In this document: piece after piece, positions 19,456 through 31,674 of the stretch
Layout of the letters: every line of letters begins with the position of its first letter
How positions within the stretch are numbered: position 1 is the first letter of the stretch
Assembly: GCA_033182465.1 (NCBI GenBank)
Contig: CP137319.1
Coordinates: forward strand, 3,596,001-3,660,000
Direction: 5' to 3'
From: Sanghuangporus weigelae
Taxonomy: Eukaryota > Basidiomycota > Agaricomycetes > Hymenochaetales > Hymenochaetaceae
Length of the DNA stretch: 64,000 nt
Program-made: the position numbers and the translations under genes
Notes under the pieces: generated by a model
Seen by the model: only the letters and a program-made list of their open reading frames with translations
What the model was told of the DNA's origin: nothing
Database searches by the model: none

Positions 19456-20967
19456 TGAAAGGATCCGCTCAAAAAACTCGCATCAGGATCGACGCGATCA
19501 GCAGATCCACACGATCAGCTTTCCAAACACAACCAGTAACCAAGCCAGCTATCACGGGCCCAAGCGATCGAGCGGCCTAGGCAACAGTAACCCGTTACCA
19601 CCCGAGCGCTAGAGGCACCGAAGCGGATACGTAATCCCGCTAACAGCTAACACCGCCGACCGCCTATTACCGCGGACTACCACTCTAACGCCGCCGACCA
19701 AGCAACCAGAGTGACCTCGATCAAAAGAAGCGATCAAACTTCTTAGAAGTCCAGAAGCACACTACTAAAGCCTAAACGCTAAAAGGCTAAAGGCTAATAA
19801 GGTTTATGGAGACCTCACTGGCATTTCAGCACTGTCAAGTCTGTGCACGAGTTTACATGGTCCTTTATGAAGTATACTACATAGTATGCACGGCAACAGT
19901 TGGTACGCGTGACTGTCACATCGAAACCGAGCGACACCTTCAGGATACAATGCATTCCAATCCACCAAACCCAATAGTACCCAAGAAACGAGAGGAACTC
20001 ACGATCACAACTCGAACCCCTCGAACTGCGAACCCGATAACTTGGAGAATGATTGGATGGTATAGACCGGAGTTGCACACACCATGTCCAGCATCTACGA
20101 TACAGGCAAACCTTTATTTACCGAGAGATGCGAACCTGGAAACCAAGCAATTACAACTCCTTATACAACGAAGGATATGGCGCTACATTCGAGATATACG
20201 ATACGAAGGCAAAGCATGGCTAGTCACCAGAACCCAGCAGAACCCACCAGCAGAGCTTATGCAGTTCATGATATGCCTTGGACCATACTCTACACCGACC
20301 CGACACCTTAACACTGACGTGCGAGTTATGCTTACCCTCTCTGGACCTCGAGATGAATTCCGAAGAATCACATACCGAGCAGCCTACATCGCTCCAAGAG
20401 CAAAGATGCCACTCAATGACGGCAATGACATCGTTATGGAGTACTGACAGTGGAGCATTCCATATCGGAGCACCACCTCTATTGTCTCAGTCAGCAACTC
20501 CAAAGAATTCTGTCATAGTGGAGACGACCTTACAAAGATTGGAGCAAAGTGGAGCGAAGCGCAGCAGGATGACAAAGGAACAGATGTAATGGTGGAGGAA
20601 AGTGGAGTAAAGTGGAGACAGGATGAGTAAGAAATAGGACGGAAAATGGAATATCTGGGAGCATAAATAGTTGTAGGATTAGGCCCTCATTTCCCCATCT
20701 TTCGATCCTCTTAACACACTGGTGTAAAGCTTGCCCTACAGCGAGCTATTACTGTGTGCTTTGTACTATCACGCCTCTTGGAAATCCCAATCTGCTTTAC
20801 TATTACCTCGTATCTGAAAGCATCCATAACTCGGACCGCAACTAGGAAGGCTAGTAAGGGACCGCGTGGTACAGCCAGACGTGGGTAGATAAGATCACCT
20901 CTGCACAACACACCGCTGCTTAGGCAAAAGGATCAAACCGGTGTAACCCCGGGCCTACTCCCTAACA
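19456..20967 (+). repeat. 3' LTR of the Gypsy element
   Basis: Same 1512 bases as the 5' LTR with one visible difference (T at 20340 for G at 9541). Followed by the target duplication CCCTC. Confidence 0.95.
19806..20447 (+). CDS. LTR-internal ORF, 213 codons (3' copy), function unknown
   Basis: Counterpart of the frame at 9007-9648 with a single Ala-to-Ser change. This copy lies downstream of all other element genes; if the RNA ends in R beyond about 20697, the frame is included in genomic RNA, or it could be expressed from the antisense-gene region or internal promoters. No domain recognised. Confidence 0.4.
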   Translation: METSLAFQHCQVCARVYMVLYEVYYIVCTATVGTRDCHIETERHLQDTMHSNPPNPIVPKKREELTITTRTPRTANPITWRMIGWYRPELHTPCPASTIQANLYLPRDANLETKQLQLLIQRRIWRYIRDIRYEGKAWLVTRTQQNPPAELMQFMICLGPYSTPTRHLNTDVRVMLTLSGPRDEFRRITYRAAYIAPRAKMPLNDGNDIVMEY

Positions 20968-21023
20968 CCCTCCTTCAACGGCTGTTGTCAATTGACTGAT
21001 CTACGACCAACGACGACTCCGAG

Positions 21024-21323
21024 GTGACTCGCTTGACGATCAGTGACTACGTGATGTCCACTCCCTGTTCATGGAACAGCCACCAAGAGACCATCCTCCT
21101 TAACATGCTCAAGAAGGCAAGGGAAGCCGGTCTGCAGTCGGAGTCCGGATTGAAGAACACTGCTTTTGAGCTGGTCGTCGAGGCATTGGATTGTTCTTCT
21201 TCAGTGTCGACATCGAGGGAGGGGGCATTTTGCAGTGAAGAGATTTGTAATAAAGTATATTATATAATACACAAGTCTCGGCAGGAACAATCATGTCACA
21301 TCAGTGCGTCACATCAGAAATAG
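21024..21323 (+). pseudogene. Myb/SANT-like domain remnant in Harbinger element (copy 2)
   Basis: Identical in product to the 99-codon frame of copy 1 at 7707-8006, in the right half of the split element. Short helix-rich segment ETILLNMLKKAREAG and FELVVEAL suggest the N-terminal part of a Myb/SANT-like DNA-binding domain. No transposase accompanies it. Confidence 0.45.
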
Positions 21324-21436
21324 GCAGACTGTTCGGTACACATGATCCTCTACCTCTATCTCTATCTTGCAAAGTGCCAGATAGAGATAGAGCAAGATAG
21401 AGATTGCGTGAGTTACTGCACCCGAACAGGCTCTAA

Positions 21437-21820
21437 GCCTTCTGATGATAGCACAGAGAAGAGATGCGCACAACCACGAGTGGCCCAGGATTTGGAAGAC
21501 AAATGTGCTATGCAGATCGACCCTCTCACTAGAACTTCTCCGACTCGGATTTTACAACGTTGCGGAATACACGTTATAGAAAAGTCAAGAAACTCGAGTG
21601 CAGAATTCAATAACGTTACGTATTATTACGACCCGGCATCTTCCGACATACAAATCAAATCGACGTCACGCTCTCACTAAATGCAAACGTCATCCCTTAT
21701 GTATCCTATCCTACATTTTTAAGCTGCTACATCGAACGCATGGAACGCAAATTAGCTAGGCGAGCACAGAAAGAAAGGATCCCCAGAAAAATGATCAGAA
21801 CGCTATCAAAACTGTGCATC
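21437..21820. other. Intergenic region 3' of the protease gene
   Basis: Short spacer between the mobile-element nest and the stop codon of the aspartic protease. It should contain the protease terminator; nothing else recognised. Confidence 0.5.
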
Positions 21821-23335
21821 TCAGTTTGTCTCGTCGAACGTGTGTGCCGTCCTTGCAAAACCCACGCGGCTCTTCGACGAATCGAAAACCGAGTAGAAGC
21901 GTTCCAAGAAGGTGAATCCGTTGATGAAGTCGAGACCTTCTCCGCCAAGAGTTCCTAGCTGTAACGTGCACAATTATAAAGACGTCGTCAATATCCAGAC
22001 AAGTAGTGCTACTTACATCCGCGAGGATCAAAAAGATATCGTCGGCTGAACCACCAATGTCGGTGTTCAAGGAACGAGGCCAAGTCTGTGCGTTCTTCGT
22101 GAATTCAAATGTCGTTCCGCCGATGTTGAAGAAGAGGCTCTGCAAGTTTGCGTAGTTCTCGGGAGAGATACTCAACAATCCTGTGGTGGCATCTTCAGTC
22201 GCGCCGGTAAGCGACGTATACGTGTTGAACGCGTCGGTTTCCAGCAGGATCAACGTAGTGCCCGTGTCCGTGATACCCGCGGTGGAAGGAAGAACAGTTG
22301 TACCGTTATCGCCATAAGTGATCGTTTGATCTATCCCGAAAAATTCACTCGCAGGAGAAGTTGACGTGATAGGAGCGAAGACGATATCTCCTGTAATCTT
22401 GGACGTGTCGACGCCGCCAAAGATCATTTCACCATTCGTCGCGGACTCTGTGGTTGTGGGAGCGAAGAATATCCCTACGACTTCTTGCGATATTTTGCCC
22501 TGCGAGAAGAGATTGTCGGTCACCGTTGGAATAGCTGCAAGGCTGGGTATTAATGTTCCTTCCGTGAGATCGGTAGGCCCTATACCGAGAATTCCATCTA
22601 CGCCCTGGAAGCCTTCTGCAAACGTAGCGACACCAATGCTTTGGCCCGTGATAGTGAGGCCCTTCGTGAACGTTACAGTATCCGTGACTGTCTGTATGTG
22701 AGATGCTACTTTCATGAAAGAACTGAGCAGCGATGCTCACATTCAGACCCGGCGAAGAAGCCTGAGCCATACGTGACAGTTACAAGGTTGCCGGTCGTAC
22801 GGCTTGTGCTCGTACGAACATAGGCTTTACTAGCTATTTTGAAATCAATGTCGGTTATAAGTTTATTAAAGAGGACATCTCTGACCTCCCAGCCTACAGA
22901 TAGCACGTCATGGTAAATTCACTGTGACAGATCATCTCAAGGAAGGCCTTAACTTACCAGGTGTTACTCGAGCCAGTGTCGATAAGGAGAGAATATGTCG
23001 TAGGAGGGTTCCCGACGCCCACTAAACCCAGTAAGTATCGTCTACGTACAACAGGCTTACGGTCAAAACTGACCTTCGGCAACGTAAGTGACAACTTCGT
23101 TAATTATGTTGAACGAACTCTGCCGTTTCGCAGGTTGACTGCCAGATGCGCGCGATTTTCCTAGAGAAAGAAGATGTGCGGCTCGCGCGCGATCGTGAGC
23201 CAGAATGGTTGTCCCCGTTGCATTGATTCGCCGAGCGAATGGCAGTGAAGCCTTTGGCTCGCGTATCTCAATGATAGGCGGAGATGGAGAGGCGGTGGCC
23301 AACAATGCTAGCAGCAAGACACCGTATGCGAGCAT
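21821..23335 (-). CDS. Secreted aspartic protease (family A1, polyporopepsin-like)
   Basis: Six exons, read leftward: 23335-23074, 23021-22958, 22893-22886, 22833-22741, 22687-22017, 21958-21821. They sum to 412 codons including stop, in frame. The protein begins MLAYGVLLLALLATASPSPP (signal peptide), has a propeptide ending near PAKRQSS, the first catalytic motif LLIDTGSSNTW, the flap YGSGFF, the second catalytic motif GITDTGTTLIL and the C-terminal LDFINGFTFLERFYSVFD of the family. It hydrolyses proteins outside the cell at acid pH. The third exon is only 8 bases long (GCTGGGAG) and supplies part of WLGASKAYV; without it the frame breaks. An upstream in-frame ATG at 23413 exists, but 23335 places the signal peptide at the N-terminus. 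All exon junctions use GT-AG. Confidence 0.9.
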
Positions 23336-25069
23336 TGCGAGGAGGTTTGTCCAAGGTATCCCAGATTGTCCATCCTTATGTATCGGCAGACTCGGACGCA
23401 CAAGCCAAGTCATTCACCATTTTTGCTGGCAGAAGATGGAAGACGTGTAGAAATCCACACGCAAGCTTCGCCATGTCGTTTTCTCAGGCAGAGAAGTACG
23501 AAGACTCGACCCACAAGACCATGCGTAATGAGAAGCTATGCGCAGATCCAGCTACGGGTGTTGTACTTGGCTGGACAAGCATAAACCAGCAAACGGTTTT
23601 CCTGAATTCGCAGCAAAGACGAAATTTGTACCTGACTTTCGGCACAAGATCGTCGGATGTTTTCAAAAGAATTTGTGGGACGGTTCGCGGGAGGTCAAAA
23701 TGAGGAGTAAGAAAAGTAAAAATACCACGGTGCTAACCGTGTAAGGATCAGAGCTCTCGGGCGATTGGACGAACAAGAGTACCGCTCACACGAAGCACTT
23801 CCTGTCTGTCCGAGGGCAAAGCACGGCGAATCTTCTGGGAATATACTGCCGGAGTTCATAGCAGCGAAGTAGGTGGCTACGAAGAGAATCCATGTCGCAA
23901 TCACATGATACGCTTCTGATGGCGTTCTCTCTCCATTTTCGCCCTGCAGAACGCGCTCTAAAGAGCATATCCATGTCTAACAGTAGTCTTAGAAGTCGAC
24001 AAAGTCAGTTTCTCGCGTCAACTGTCGCTCGCTGGTCTCACACACCGTATCTGAAAAGGTAGTGACTGACCAACGATAGGCATTCAAATACTCGTCGACA
24101 ATGTCAGGATCTGCACTCTCCTGTCTTCCCTGCGGAAGTGGAGCCATTCTGTGGCACCCCGTGCCCGTTTCTTGCTATTCTAAGCCGTAGTCGACGTCGA
24201 AGGTGACCTGGTTGCGGCCTTATGGTCATAGTCAAAAGTCAAGATGCATTACGTGAAATGATGTCGGTCCTTACCATGTAGCGTTCATGCTCTTCTCCTA
24301 AAGCCATAGAGAACATCAGGGCCGTTGAAAATTTTCACGCCTTCGCCTTCAAATCTTCCTCATATGTCGCTCGTCGATAGTGGCTTCTCGCCTCAATGCT
24401 GCGCCTAGGTATCGTTTCTCCGGAACTTCTCGGAATATAGACACGCCTCGTAATAACTTTTGCATCCGATGCCTTTCACGGCCACAAGAAGAATATCAGA
24501 TTCCTTGAACAAATGTATGCATAGAAAAGAGACGTTACCACCTGTCCTTGTCCCCGTGACAATGGATCAGTATCGAGGAGCGGCACAGTTACAGGTAACG
24601 TAGCGATTCAACATTTTGGACAGGTGACGGAGCTCATCATTCTTGGATCAGCTATCAGGTAGGTCGATCTTCGTAATATCAGTATCAAACTGAAGAAGTC
24701 TTTCAGTTGAGGTGAAAATTTGTTCTTCAGATAAACTGCAAGGCGTCGCTATGTCGTTATGTCGCATATGAAGTTCGATCTTGACATGCATCTCTGGAAT
24801 CCACAAAACATGATCATTCTGAGTTTCGAATCACAGTTGAACTGATCATGCACTCCGTGACCTTCATGGCTTCGATCTTGGCTGATGCGGTTCTCTTCCA
24901 ACAAGGAAATTAATGCTCTTCAGTACAATCTGCCTTTGAAAGATCTTTTTCAACTCGATAAATTATCCGGCTTGCCACGATGCGGCATGACTTTCGAGCG
25001 CTCCATCCCCCCTTACTTGGATCAACACTGTGTATCGTAGACGGACTCGCTTCGGGAACCAAAGCTGGA
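23336..25069. other. Intergenic region
   Basis: About 1.7 kb upstream of two divergent genes. A frame at 23474-23703 has no start context or domain and I do not call it. No repeat recognised. An in-frame upstream ATG of the next gene lies at 24980. Confidence 0.5.
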
Positions 25070-26265
25070 ATGACTACCACGTTTGTTAATCTAGACAACA
25101 CGGTACGTCCTGGCGCTTTCTTAACTTCTTCCAGCCATCGATCTACTGATGTTCTACTTTAGTTTGGATGGCTCTTTGTCGGTACCATGTACGCCTCATG
25201 TATTTCATAGCGCTGGTTCTCAGCCTAAACTCTGATGCCCCTGCATGAATGTTCATACAATAACCATTTAGTGTGACGACAGCGTTAGGTTCACGGTGCT
25301 TCCGAAATAGCATGAACTGATATGTTTATCCTACCTTCCTAGATTGTGGGCAGCGAGTACTGTCCAGCTTTTCATATATTTCGATGTAGGCATGCTTTAT
25401 TGAGCCATTTTCTCTATGAGCATTATGCTGAATAATATGCAGAAATGCTCGAAGATCGATACATGGCGCCTAAAGACATATGTTGCCTTTGTCTGGCTCG
25501 TAGATACCAGTCTGCAGGTGGTAACCCTGCGAGCATCGTATAACTATTTCGTTCGGATGTTTGGAAACTTTACAGCACTCACACACTTTGATAAGTCCGT
25601 TCATCCTGGTTTCTACGTCTCAATTTCCTGACAGGTTATTATAGGAGCACCTTTCCACTATTTACCATCATGTCAGCTTCCATCAACGTTCTCGTACAGG
25701 CTCTTGTTCCCATGAGGATATGGCATAGTAAGCTTTGAGTAGAATGTTTTGGTCCCTGCAGGTCTAACTAACCTCAATCACCTAGTGAGCAAGCGGTCTA
25801 AGCTTTTGACTGGGGTCACAGCTGTTCTCGTTTTATCCCAGTTCGCGGTGACGTGCGCTTATTTTGCAGCCATATTACCATTCTCGGATTTCTTCCAGCT
25901 CGAATCGGCAATGAAAATAGAGCGCGCAATGGATGTGGCTATTGCGACAGTCGATACGACGATAGGAATAATACTCGCTTTTCTTCTAAACAAGAGTCGC
26001 ACAGGTTTCAGCAGTTCAGACTCGATCATCAATCGACTCATCTTATATACGGTTGCGAGTGGACTCCTCACGGCTGCGGATGCGATCGTTACTTTAACTG
26101 TCTCCCTCGCGTTGCCTGGGACTCTTTTGTACTTTTTATTTGCGAGCATCGGTCCAAAACGTACGTTCTCACTACTGACAACACATTTTCGATTGACCAA
26201 TGCACATTCCAGTTTATGTAAATTCTATGTTGACCCTGTCCGTAACCCAATCATATTATATTTAG
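25070..26265 (+). CDS. DUF6534-type integral membrane protein
   Basis: Several short exons. 25070-25102 (MTTTFVNLDNT) joins to an exon at 25163 (FGWLFVGTMYAS), then a segment with LWAASTVQLFIYFD near 25346, then DTWRLKTYVAFVWLVDTSLQ near 25460, ASINVLVQALVPMRIW near 25680, and a long exon from about 25762 with several hydrophobic helices (LLTGVTAVLVLSQFAV, KIERAMDVAIATVDTTIG, FLLNKSRTGF, LILYTVASGLLTAADAIVT). The last intron starts at 26161 and the gene ends at 26265 after LYVNSMLTL. This helix order and the KSRTGF and NSML signatures fit the basidiomycete DUF6534 family, whose function is unknown. The C-terminal tail is short for the family. Start could also be 24980; middle intron borders are approximate. 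Confidence 0.7.
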
Positions 26266-26866
26266 CTACCTCCCTTCTGAGATTGCTTCATAGGTTAAAC
26301 TCACGTCAGAGGGCATGTCAAGATGTCTCACATAATCAGTCAAGTGATACTTTTACCGGCAATTGGATCTATTCCGTGAAGGTAGTTATTTCGCTTTAGG
26401 TTCTTCTCCTCAGGAATACTGATTTAGGACTTCAACTAGGTCACCTAGCACGGATATTGTGCACAGCGTGAACTTGTGCATCAGTCTGTGTCGATGTAGC
26501 ACGGAATTTGCGGTTTAAGTTTGACTCGGGGTTTGTTTATTGCGCCTTTAGCTCTCTGTTGCCTGATTGGATTCAACACTCACGAACTTCAAAAGTATGC
26601 CTGTCCACATAGAATAGTTGTATTCCTTGTTTTGTACTAGGAAAGTCAGCCTATGAATTTTGGCGTTCAATTTGATAATCGAAGCTCGCATTTGGCACTT
26701 ACAAGTTACAGGCGATTTCCATATATATTAGCACGTGCTGGATATTACTGTTACGACTAAAAATCTCGCTCAAAGGCCCGAGGCGCTAATTTCAAGCGCA
26801 AGCGCTGATATATACGTGGCATGTGTGGGCGAGCGAGAAAGCCACGGTAGCGCCGTCTTTATTGGC
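26266..26866. other. Intergenic region
   Basis: 0.6 kb between a terminator and the start of the AAA ATPase gene. No feature recognised. Confidence 0.5.
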
Positions 26867-29099
26867 ATGGACTCAAACTCGTTCACAGCACCGCTCCAAG
26901 CACATCCTATTATATCACCGCAGACACTTTCTAGAACTGTACTTGCTGCTGTTCATGCACTTTGGAATTTTCTGGTCTCTTCCATCGCCCTACGAGAAGG
27001 AGCTAAACTTCTCTTCATCGGCAGCACTCTTGAAATTGCAAGGAGAATCGTCGCGGTGCTGTGGACAGGTCTCTTCGACTCCTTTTTTGTCACCGCAGAG
27101 TTCGAGGACCGAGACGAGACATACAGTAAGTGATTTCGAGCGCAGAAGAATATCATTGGAATGAAGATGACCTGGGAAAATGGCAGCATGGATGATGTTT
27201 TGGTTATCGAGGCAGCCAAGGTGGAGTGCGTTCAGTGACGAAGTTTTCAGTGCAACTGTTCAGTTACCTCGATACATCAGACAGGCTGCGCAGCGTTCGA
27301 GTCACGACTTTCAGATATGGGCAAAGCGGCGTCTCAAATTTGGTTCCGGGTGAGGAGGAAGAGAAGAAAATTGGTCCTTCACGCCGTGTCGCGTATGTTC
27401 CGTCTCACGGTGAGTAATTTTTTTGTTGGTGCTCTCAAGTGCGAGACAGCTGATACTCGGAACTTCGGTACAGGCAAGGCGCTAAGCATGTGGTTCCATA
27501 AGACCTGGATGAGTGTGACGCTCGTTCAGACCCAGGGCGACATGTGGAATCGGAGAGGCGATGAACGCTTAAAGGTCACGCAAGTATCCAAGCGAATCTA
27601 ACTTGTAAGATCCGAGCACTGACAATTTCACGAGTTTAGTTTGTTTACACGCCAAATTTCGAAACTTGATGACTTGCTTCGGGAGGCAAAGCTGAGCTTC
27701 AAAAAACATTCCGAGGGCAGAATTAATATCTATGTCTCTGACTCGTACGTAAATTTCAACAACTCGGCAGCTCATCGGAAGCCACTGGGTTTTCCACCTG
27801 CTGACTCGGAACTGACAGAAATAACGACTGGACCCTTGCAGGCTCTCGGCCGCGACGTCCATTGGCGAGCGTTGTCCTTGATAACCGAGTTAAGAAGCGT
27901 CTAATCGCTGATATAAAAGAATTCCTCGGGAGCGAAAAATGGTACGCCGATCGTGGCATTCCGTGGCGCAGGGGATATCTATTGCACGGTTCACCAGGCA
28001 CCGGTAAGACAAGTCTCAGTCAGTTTCCCGGTACATTTTTCTTGCACTCCAGAAAATTGTCTAACATATTTCCATAAGTACATTCACTTGCCGGGGAATT
28101 TGGCCTTGACATCTATGTGATTGCTCTATCAAAAAAGGCGCTGGATGATTCAACGCTCAATGAGCTGATATCAAAAATACCGCCCAGTTCGTGAATCTCA
28201 AGATTATAAGATTATACTTAATCTTATATTTATATGCAATTTTTTCTGCAACAGAATGTCTTGCCATCATGGAGGATATTGATGCAGCATTTTACCGTGG
28301 TGTGTCTCGAGAGAGCGCGTCTTTTGGAGCCCAACTCGCACCCAGTCAGATGCCTGATGAACTCGCGCCGGGGACCGAGCCAATGCAACCGTCTTTTCAG
28401 GCACCCATGCAATCGACAAATCAAATTACGTTGAGCGGCCTCCTCGGCGCAATCGATGGCATTGCAGCTCAGGAAGGTCGGCTTTTATTTGCGACAACAA
28501 ATAAGTATTCGGCGCTTGATCCGGCACTTGTTCGTCCTGGCAGACTCGATGTGCATATACGTTTTGACCTTGCCGGGAGTAAAGAAGCTGCGGCCCTATT
28601 TCGGTGTTTCTTTCCGCCTGAATCGGATGATGGAAAAGAGGCCAAGGAAGATGAAGACTCATCTGACGACGAGTCCATGGCTCTGACTGTAGTTGATTCT
28701 GGACCTGGTTCTCCGACGCATACATCGGTATCGGACTTGTCTTCCTTTGGTGACTCTGAAGATCGCAAACGGGATGATGATGAGGTGGATACGGATGACA
28801 ATAATCGGCCTCTATCCCGTGCAGAGTCCAAGCGCCTTTCAGAAGCATTCGCTAGCCGCATCCCGGAAGGAGAATTCTCAATGGCTTCCCTCCAGGGTTT
28901 ATTGATGGAATATAGGACAAGGCCACGCCAAGTCGCACATGAGGTAGGAGCGTGGGTGGAGGAGGAACGACGCAGGCGATCAGAGCGCGAGAGAAGGTGC
29001 CCGGTGCTTACAGACGCTGAAGCGAAAAAATTTGTATCTAGTGTACCAAAACTCGGTCTCATGACAGGGACACCGACAACTGATGTAACAATTGACTAG
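26867..29099 (+). CDS. BCS1-like mitochondrial AAA ATPase
   Basis: Exons include 26867-27125, 27187-27220, 27285-27409, 27474-27583, one from 27635, one reaching 28018, 28079-28186 and 28255-29099. The N-terminal part has a hydrophobic helix region (KLLFIGSTLEIARRIVAVLW) and the BCS1 segment WMMFWLSRQP...VRVTTF. The AAA module shows KWYADRGIPWRRGYLLHG, Walker A GSPGTGKTS, Walker B LAIMEDIDAAF, and the sensor/arginine-finger segment VRPGRLDVHIRFD. BCS1 translocates folded Rieske protein across the inner mitochondrial membrane for complex III; Agaricomycetes carry many BCS1-like paralogues, so this copy may do something else. An acidic insertion (KEAKEDEDSSDDES) and a basic, Arg-rich stretch near the end are unlike the canonical protein. 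The intron around 27740-27848 is not resolved. Confidence 0.85.
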
Positions 29100-30065
29100 A
29101 CTAGGGCTGTATTAAAATGTATCTGAGGCCACTGGGCATGTTCGGTGATCTTTAACACGCTAAACGCTCGCAGCGCCTGTCTACTGAAGGTGAGCTCGTC
29201 CCATATCGAGTTGCTTTCCGGATGGATACGACTCAAGTGACCGACTTTCTACAGACAGTGCCGAAGCTCTCGGTACTTTCCATTCGGTACTCTCTTGGAT
29301 AGATGCGGATGCTTGGAATGCAGAGAAGGAGTTGGCGGAAGAGGGAATGTGTCCTCCCAGCTAGCATCTACCACCAGATTGAGCAGAAGGAGCCATATTT
29401 ACCGCCGGTCCTGCTTCTGCATCTTCACATGAAATAATGATGTCCACGATAGGTACTCATAAATATATGTAGAGGTCTATGTTCGTTAAATGACGCTCTG
29501 CGACATGCGGAATTGGGCTTCCCGCAAGGACAGACGCGCATCCATATGTTCTCAGTGTCCTTCAAATGCCTCATTAATCGAGAAAGATGAATAATGCCCG
29601 AAATAAGTCATTGACAACGCAATTTTGTTTAAGTCGAAATTAGCTGCAGTGCCTTGTTCTGATAATATCTAGGAAGAGAATGGGTTTAATCAACAACTGA
29701 TCATCTTTTCTATATTGGCATGAGAGTGAACGTTTTTCTCATGCTCTGAGGGACCGAGCAAGTATCTCCTTCGGTAGAACGACGGTTGGAAAGAGCAGAT
29801 ATCTAACAAGATTAAAACCTAGAAATCAGAGACTTGAATACCTCGATCTCGATGAATTCCAATCAGTCGTGATCTATATATTTCCAGGAGATATACAAGA
29901 AATAACCCCATTTGCGCGAAAGTCGTGTGTGAGTCAGTTTTCTCGGAGGTTCTTCAAATCAAAAAACTTGGACTTGGAGGAAGGTGATGACGTCATCCCA
30001 TTCTGTCCCAATATAGTCAAACACGCGGCGACCTTCGCTCTTCTCATTCTGACCACCACACAACC
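29100..30065. other. Intergenic region
   Basis: About 1 kb. Stop codons are frequent in all frames and I see no repeat or RNA gene. Confidence 0.5.
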
Positions 30066-31036
30066 ATGGCTGACTCTTGGAAAGACGGAATTCTCCTCAA
30101 AGTACGTTTTCTTTGTCATGCCTGCTCTCTGTAGCACATCTTTACGCTGAACAGATCGTCAATGTCGCCGTATACTTCCTCTTCTTAGGATCAAATATAT
30201 ATTCTGTCGCTGGGCCCGAAAAGGGTATTGGCTCGGGGAAAGAGACCTATTTTACACCTGCGCCCTGGGCGTTCGTAATCTGGTCAGTGTCGCGTTAAAA
30301 CTGGATAGTCCATGTACTCATAAAGCTATGAAAGGTCGCTTATCCACCTCCTGCTTCTGGGAACAACCATATATCAATTCTTTCCAAGTGGAAAACGTAT
30401 CATCATCGACGGGATTTCATTTCGATTTCCCCTGCTCGCAGTTTTGAACTCGTGCTATGTCTCCGTCTGGTCGCATCAGCAATACGTACTTGCGTTCATA
30501 CTAGCACTCTTCGTCTCGAGCGCGGTTACCCATATATATTACATCGTACGACGAACACATGCGGGAAGTAGCTGGAAGGACGAAATTTTTGTCTGTTGGC
30601 CATTTTCCCTCTATCACGGGTGGACCACTGTACTTGTGCTGCTGTCGGCCTTCGAGGCTTTTGGTGTCGACTATCGTAAGTGAAGGCGTCTTATAATCAA
30701 AGAGTAGTCTATTGACACTTTCTCTCAGATACCCATCGAGCTGGAGTGTGGACGAAAGTCTTCGTTTTTCTTGGCCTCTTATTCTTGGAGGCAACATCCG
30801 CTTCATACGCCTTTTCGTCTCCCGAAGGTGACCTGGGAGGATCCATCGCGATCACGTGGTCTCTTTTCGCAATCTTCGCACACCAGAAGAGCAGCGCGTT
30901 TGTTCACTGGACTGCATTGGCGTTCGCATGCCTCAGTTTGTTCTGGATACTCAAGAGCTTGTATGGTCACCTCGTGGCTCATCGCAACCCGAGCGTGCTG
31001 AATGATGAAGAGCGGGCCCCGCTTGTTGGCTCGTAA
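30066..31036 (+). CDS. TspO/MBR-related multi-pass membrane protein
   Basis: Exons 30066-30101, 30155-30282, 30335-30675 and 30729-31036 give 271 codons including stop, in frame. The protein has about seven hydrophobic segments. After the first helix ([19 protein letters not shown]) comes [20 protein letters not shown], the PAP.AF.IW signature of TspO/MBR-type proteins and their longer eukaryotic relatives. Later helices include [19 protein letters not shown] and [15 protein letters not shown], and the C-terminus is polar ([11 protein letters not shown]). TspO proteins bind porphyrins or sterols, but the long fungal relatives are uncharacterised, so only membrane location is inferred. The first exon is only 12 codons; ATG at 30066 has CACC before it, a good start context. 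Confidence 0.75.
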
Positions 31037-31674
31037 TTTGATTCGTTGTTACGTGCGTCTGTTGCTTATTGACAAAAGGTGCCCCTTTTCGAATTGCGAA
31101 TGCAGCTGGTGTATGATTTTGCAATTATTATCGTTGATTTTACGTCTTAAATGATATTATCCCGACACGAGCTATTCTTTCTGGAAAGAGACTGACGTTT
31201 GCGGAAGCACTTCGAATTTACCGAAATTGCGGCCTACGTAAAATTTTCCCTCCTCAGTATTTCATCCGAATAATCCGGAAAATCTTGGCAAAATCACTTC
31301 AACTATACTTCTGGCCGGCAGGACCCAGACTAGCTTGTGCTGGATCGATCCAGAGGATTTCGGAGAGGATCGTGAAAAAAAATGAAGGAGGGACCATGTA
31401 TCATGAGCGCATTTTGCACACATCCGTGAAGGAGTGTTGAGTACCATGTAACGAGATCGGGACTTCCTAAGTTTTTTCCGTAAGCCCACGACTCGCGCTT
31501 GTGTTGTCAGTCCTCCGGCCTCGGGACTATAAAGATCATGCTGTTGTCGGCAAGGATCTCAAGCTCAACAGCCATTCATCGCAATCTATTCCTTCCTACT
31601 TCCTTTCCTTCTTCTTGATTCTACGGCACGGTCGTGCAAAAAGCTGAAATTGACAGGGAATTCGCTACAGAAAG
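31037..31674. other. Intergenic region
   Basis: Separates the TspO-like gene from the first alpha/beta-barrel-like gene. Pyrimidine-rich sequence at 31585-31620 is likely the promoter/leader of the next gene; nothing else recognised. Confidence 0.5.

Larger units (their letters stand above)
8657..20967 (+). mobile_element. Intact Ty3/Gypsy chromovirus LTR retrotransposon, 12.3 kb
   Basis: Two 1512-base LTRs (TG...CA ends) flank a 9.3-kb interior, with the 5-base target duplication CCCTC at 8652-8656 and 20968-20972. Order: LTR with a 213-codon frame, PBS, two accessory frames, gag with zinc knuckle, pol (PR-RT-RNase H-INT-chromodomain), a 358-codon 3' frame, an antisense spliced gene, PPT, LTR. 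By eye I find one difference between the LTRs (9541 G, 20340 T) and no break in any frame, so the insertion is young and may be autonomous. A chromodomain after the integrase places it among the chromoviruses. Confidence 0.95.
8383..21433 (+). mobile_element. PIF/Harbinger-type element, copy 2, split by the Gypsy element
   Basis: Left part 8383-8656 and right part 20973-21433 are together the inverted equivalent of copy 1 (735 versus 734 bases). The outer ends carry the same terminal repeat and are flanked by TAA at 8380-8382 and 21434-21436, a TWA duplication. Between the halves sits the Gypsy retrotransposon with its own 5-base duplication CCCTC. The element was therefore in place before the retrotransposon arrived. 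Confidence 0.8.

Noticed and set aside
23284-23703. 139-codon plus-strand frame near the 5' end of the protease gene
   Set aside because: Antisense to the signal-peptide exon and without domain; its downstream part has no supporting exons.
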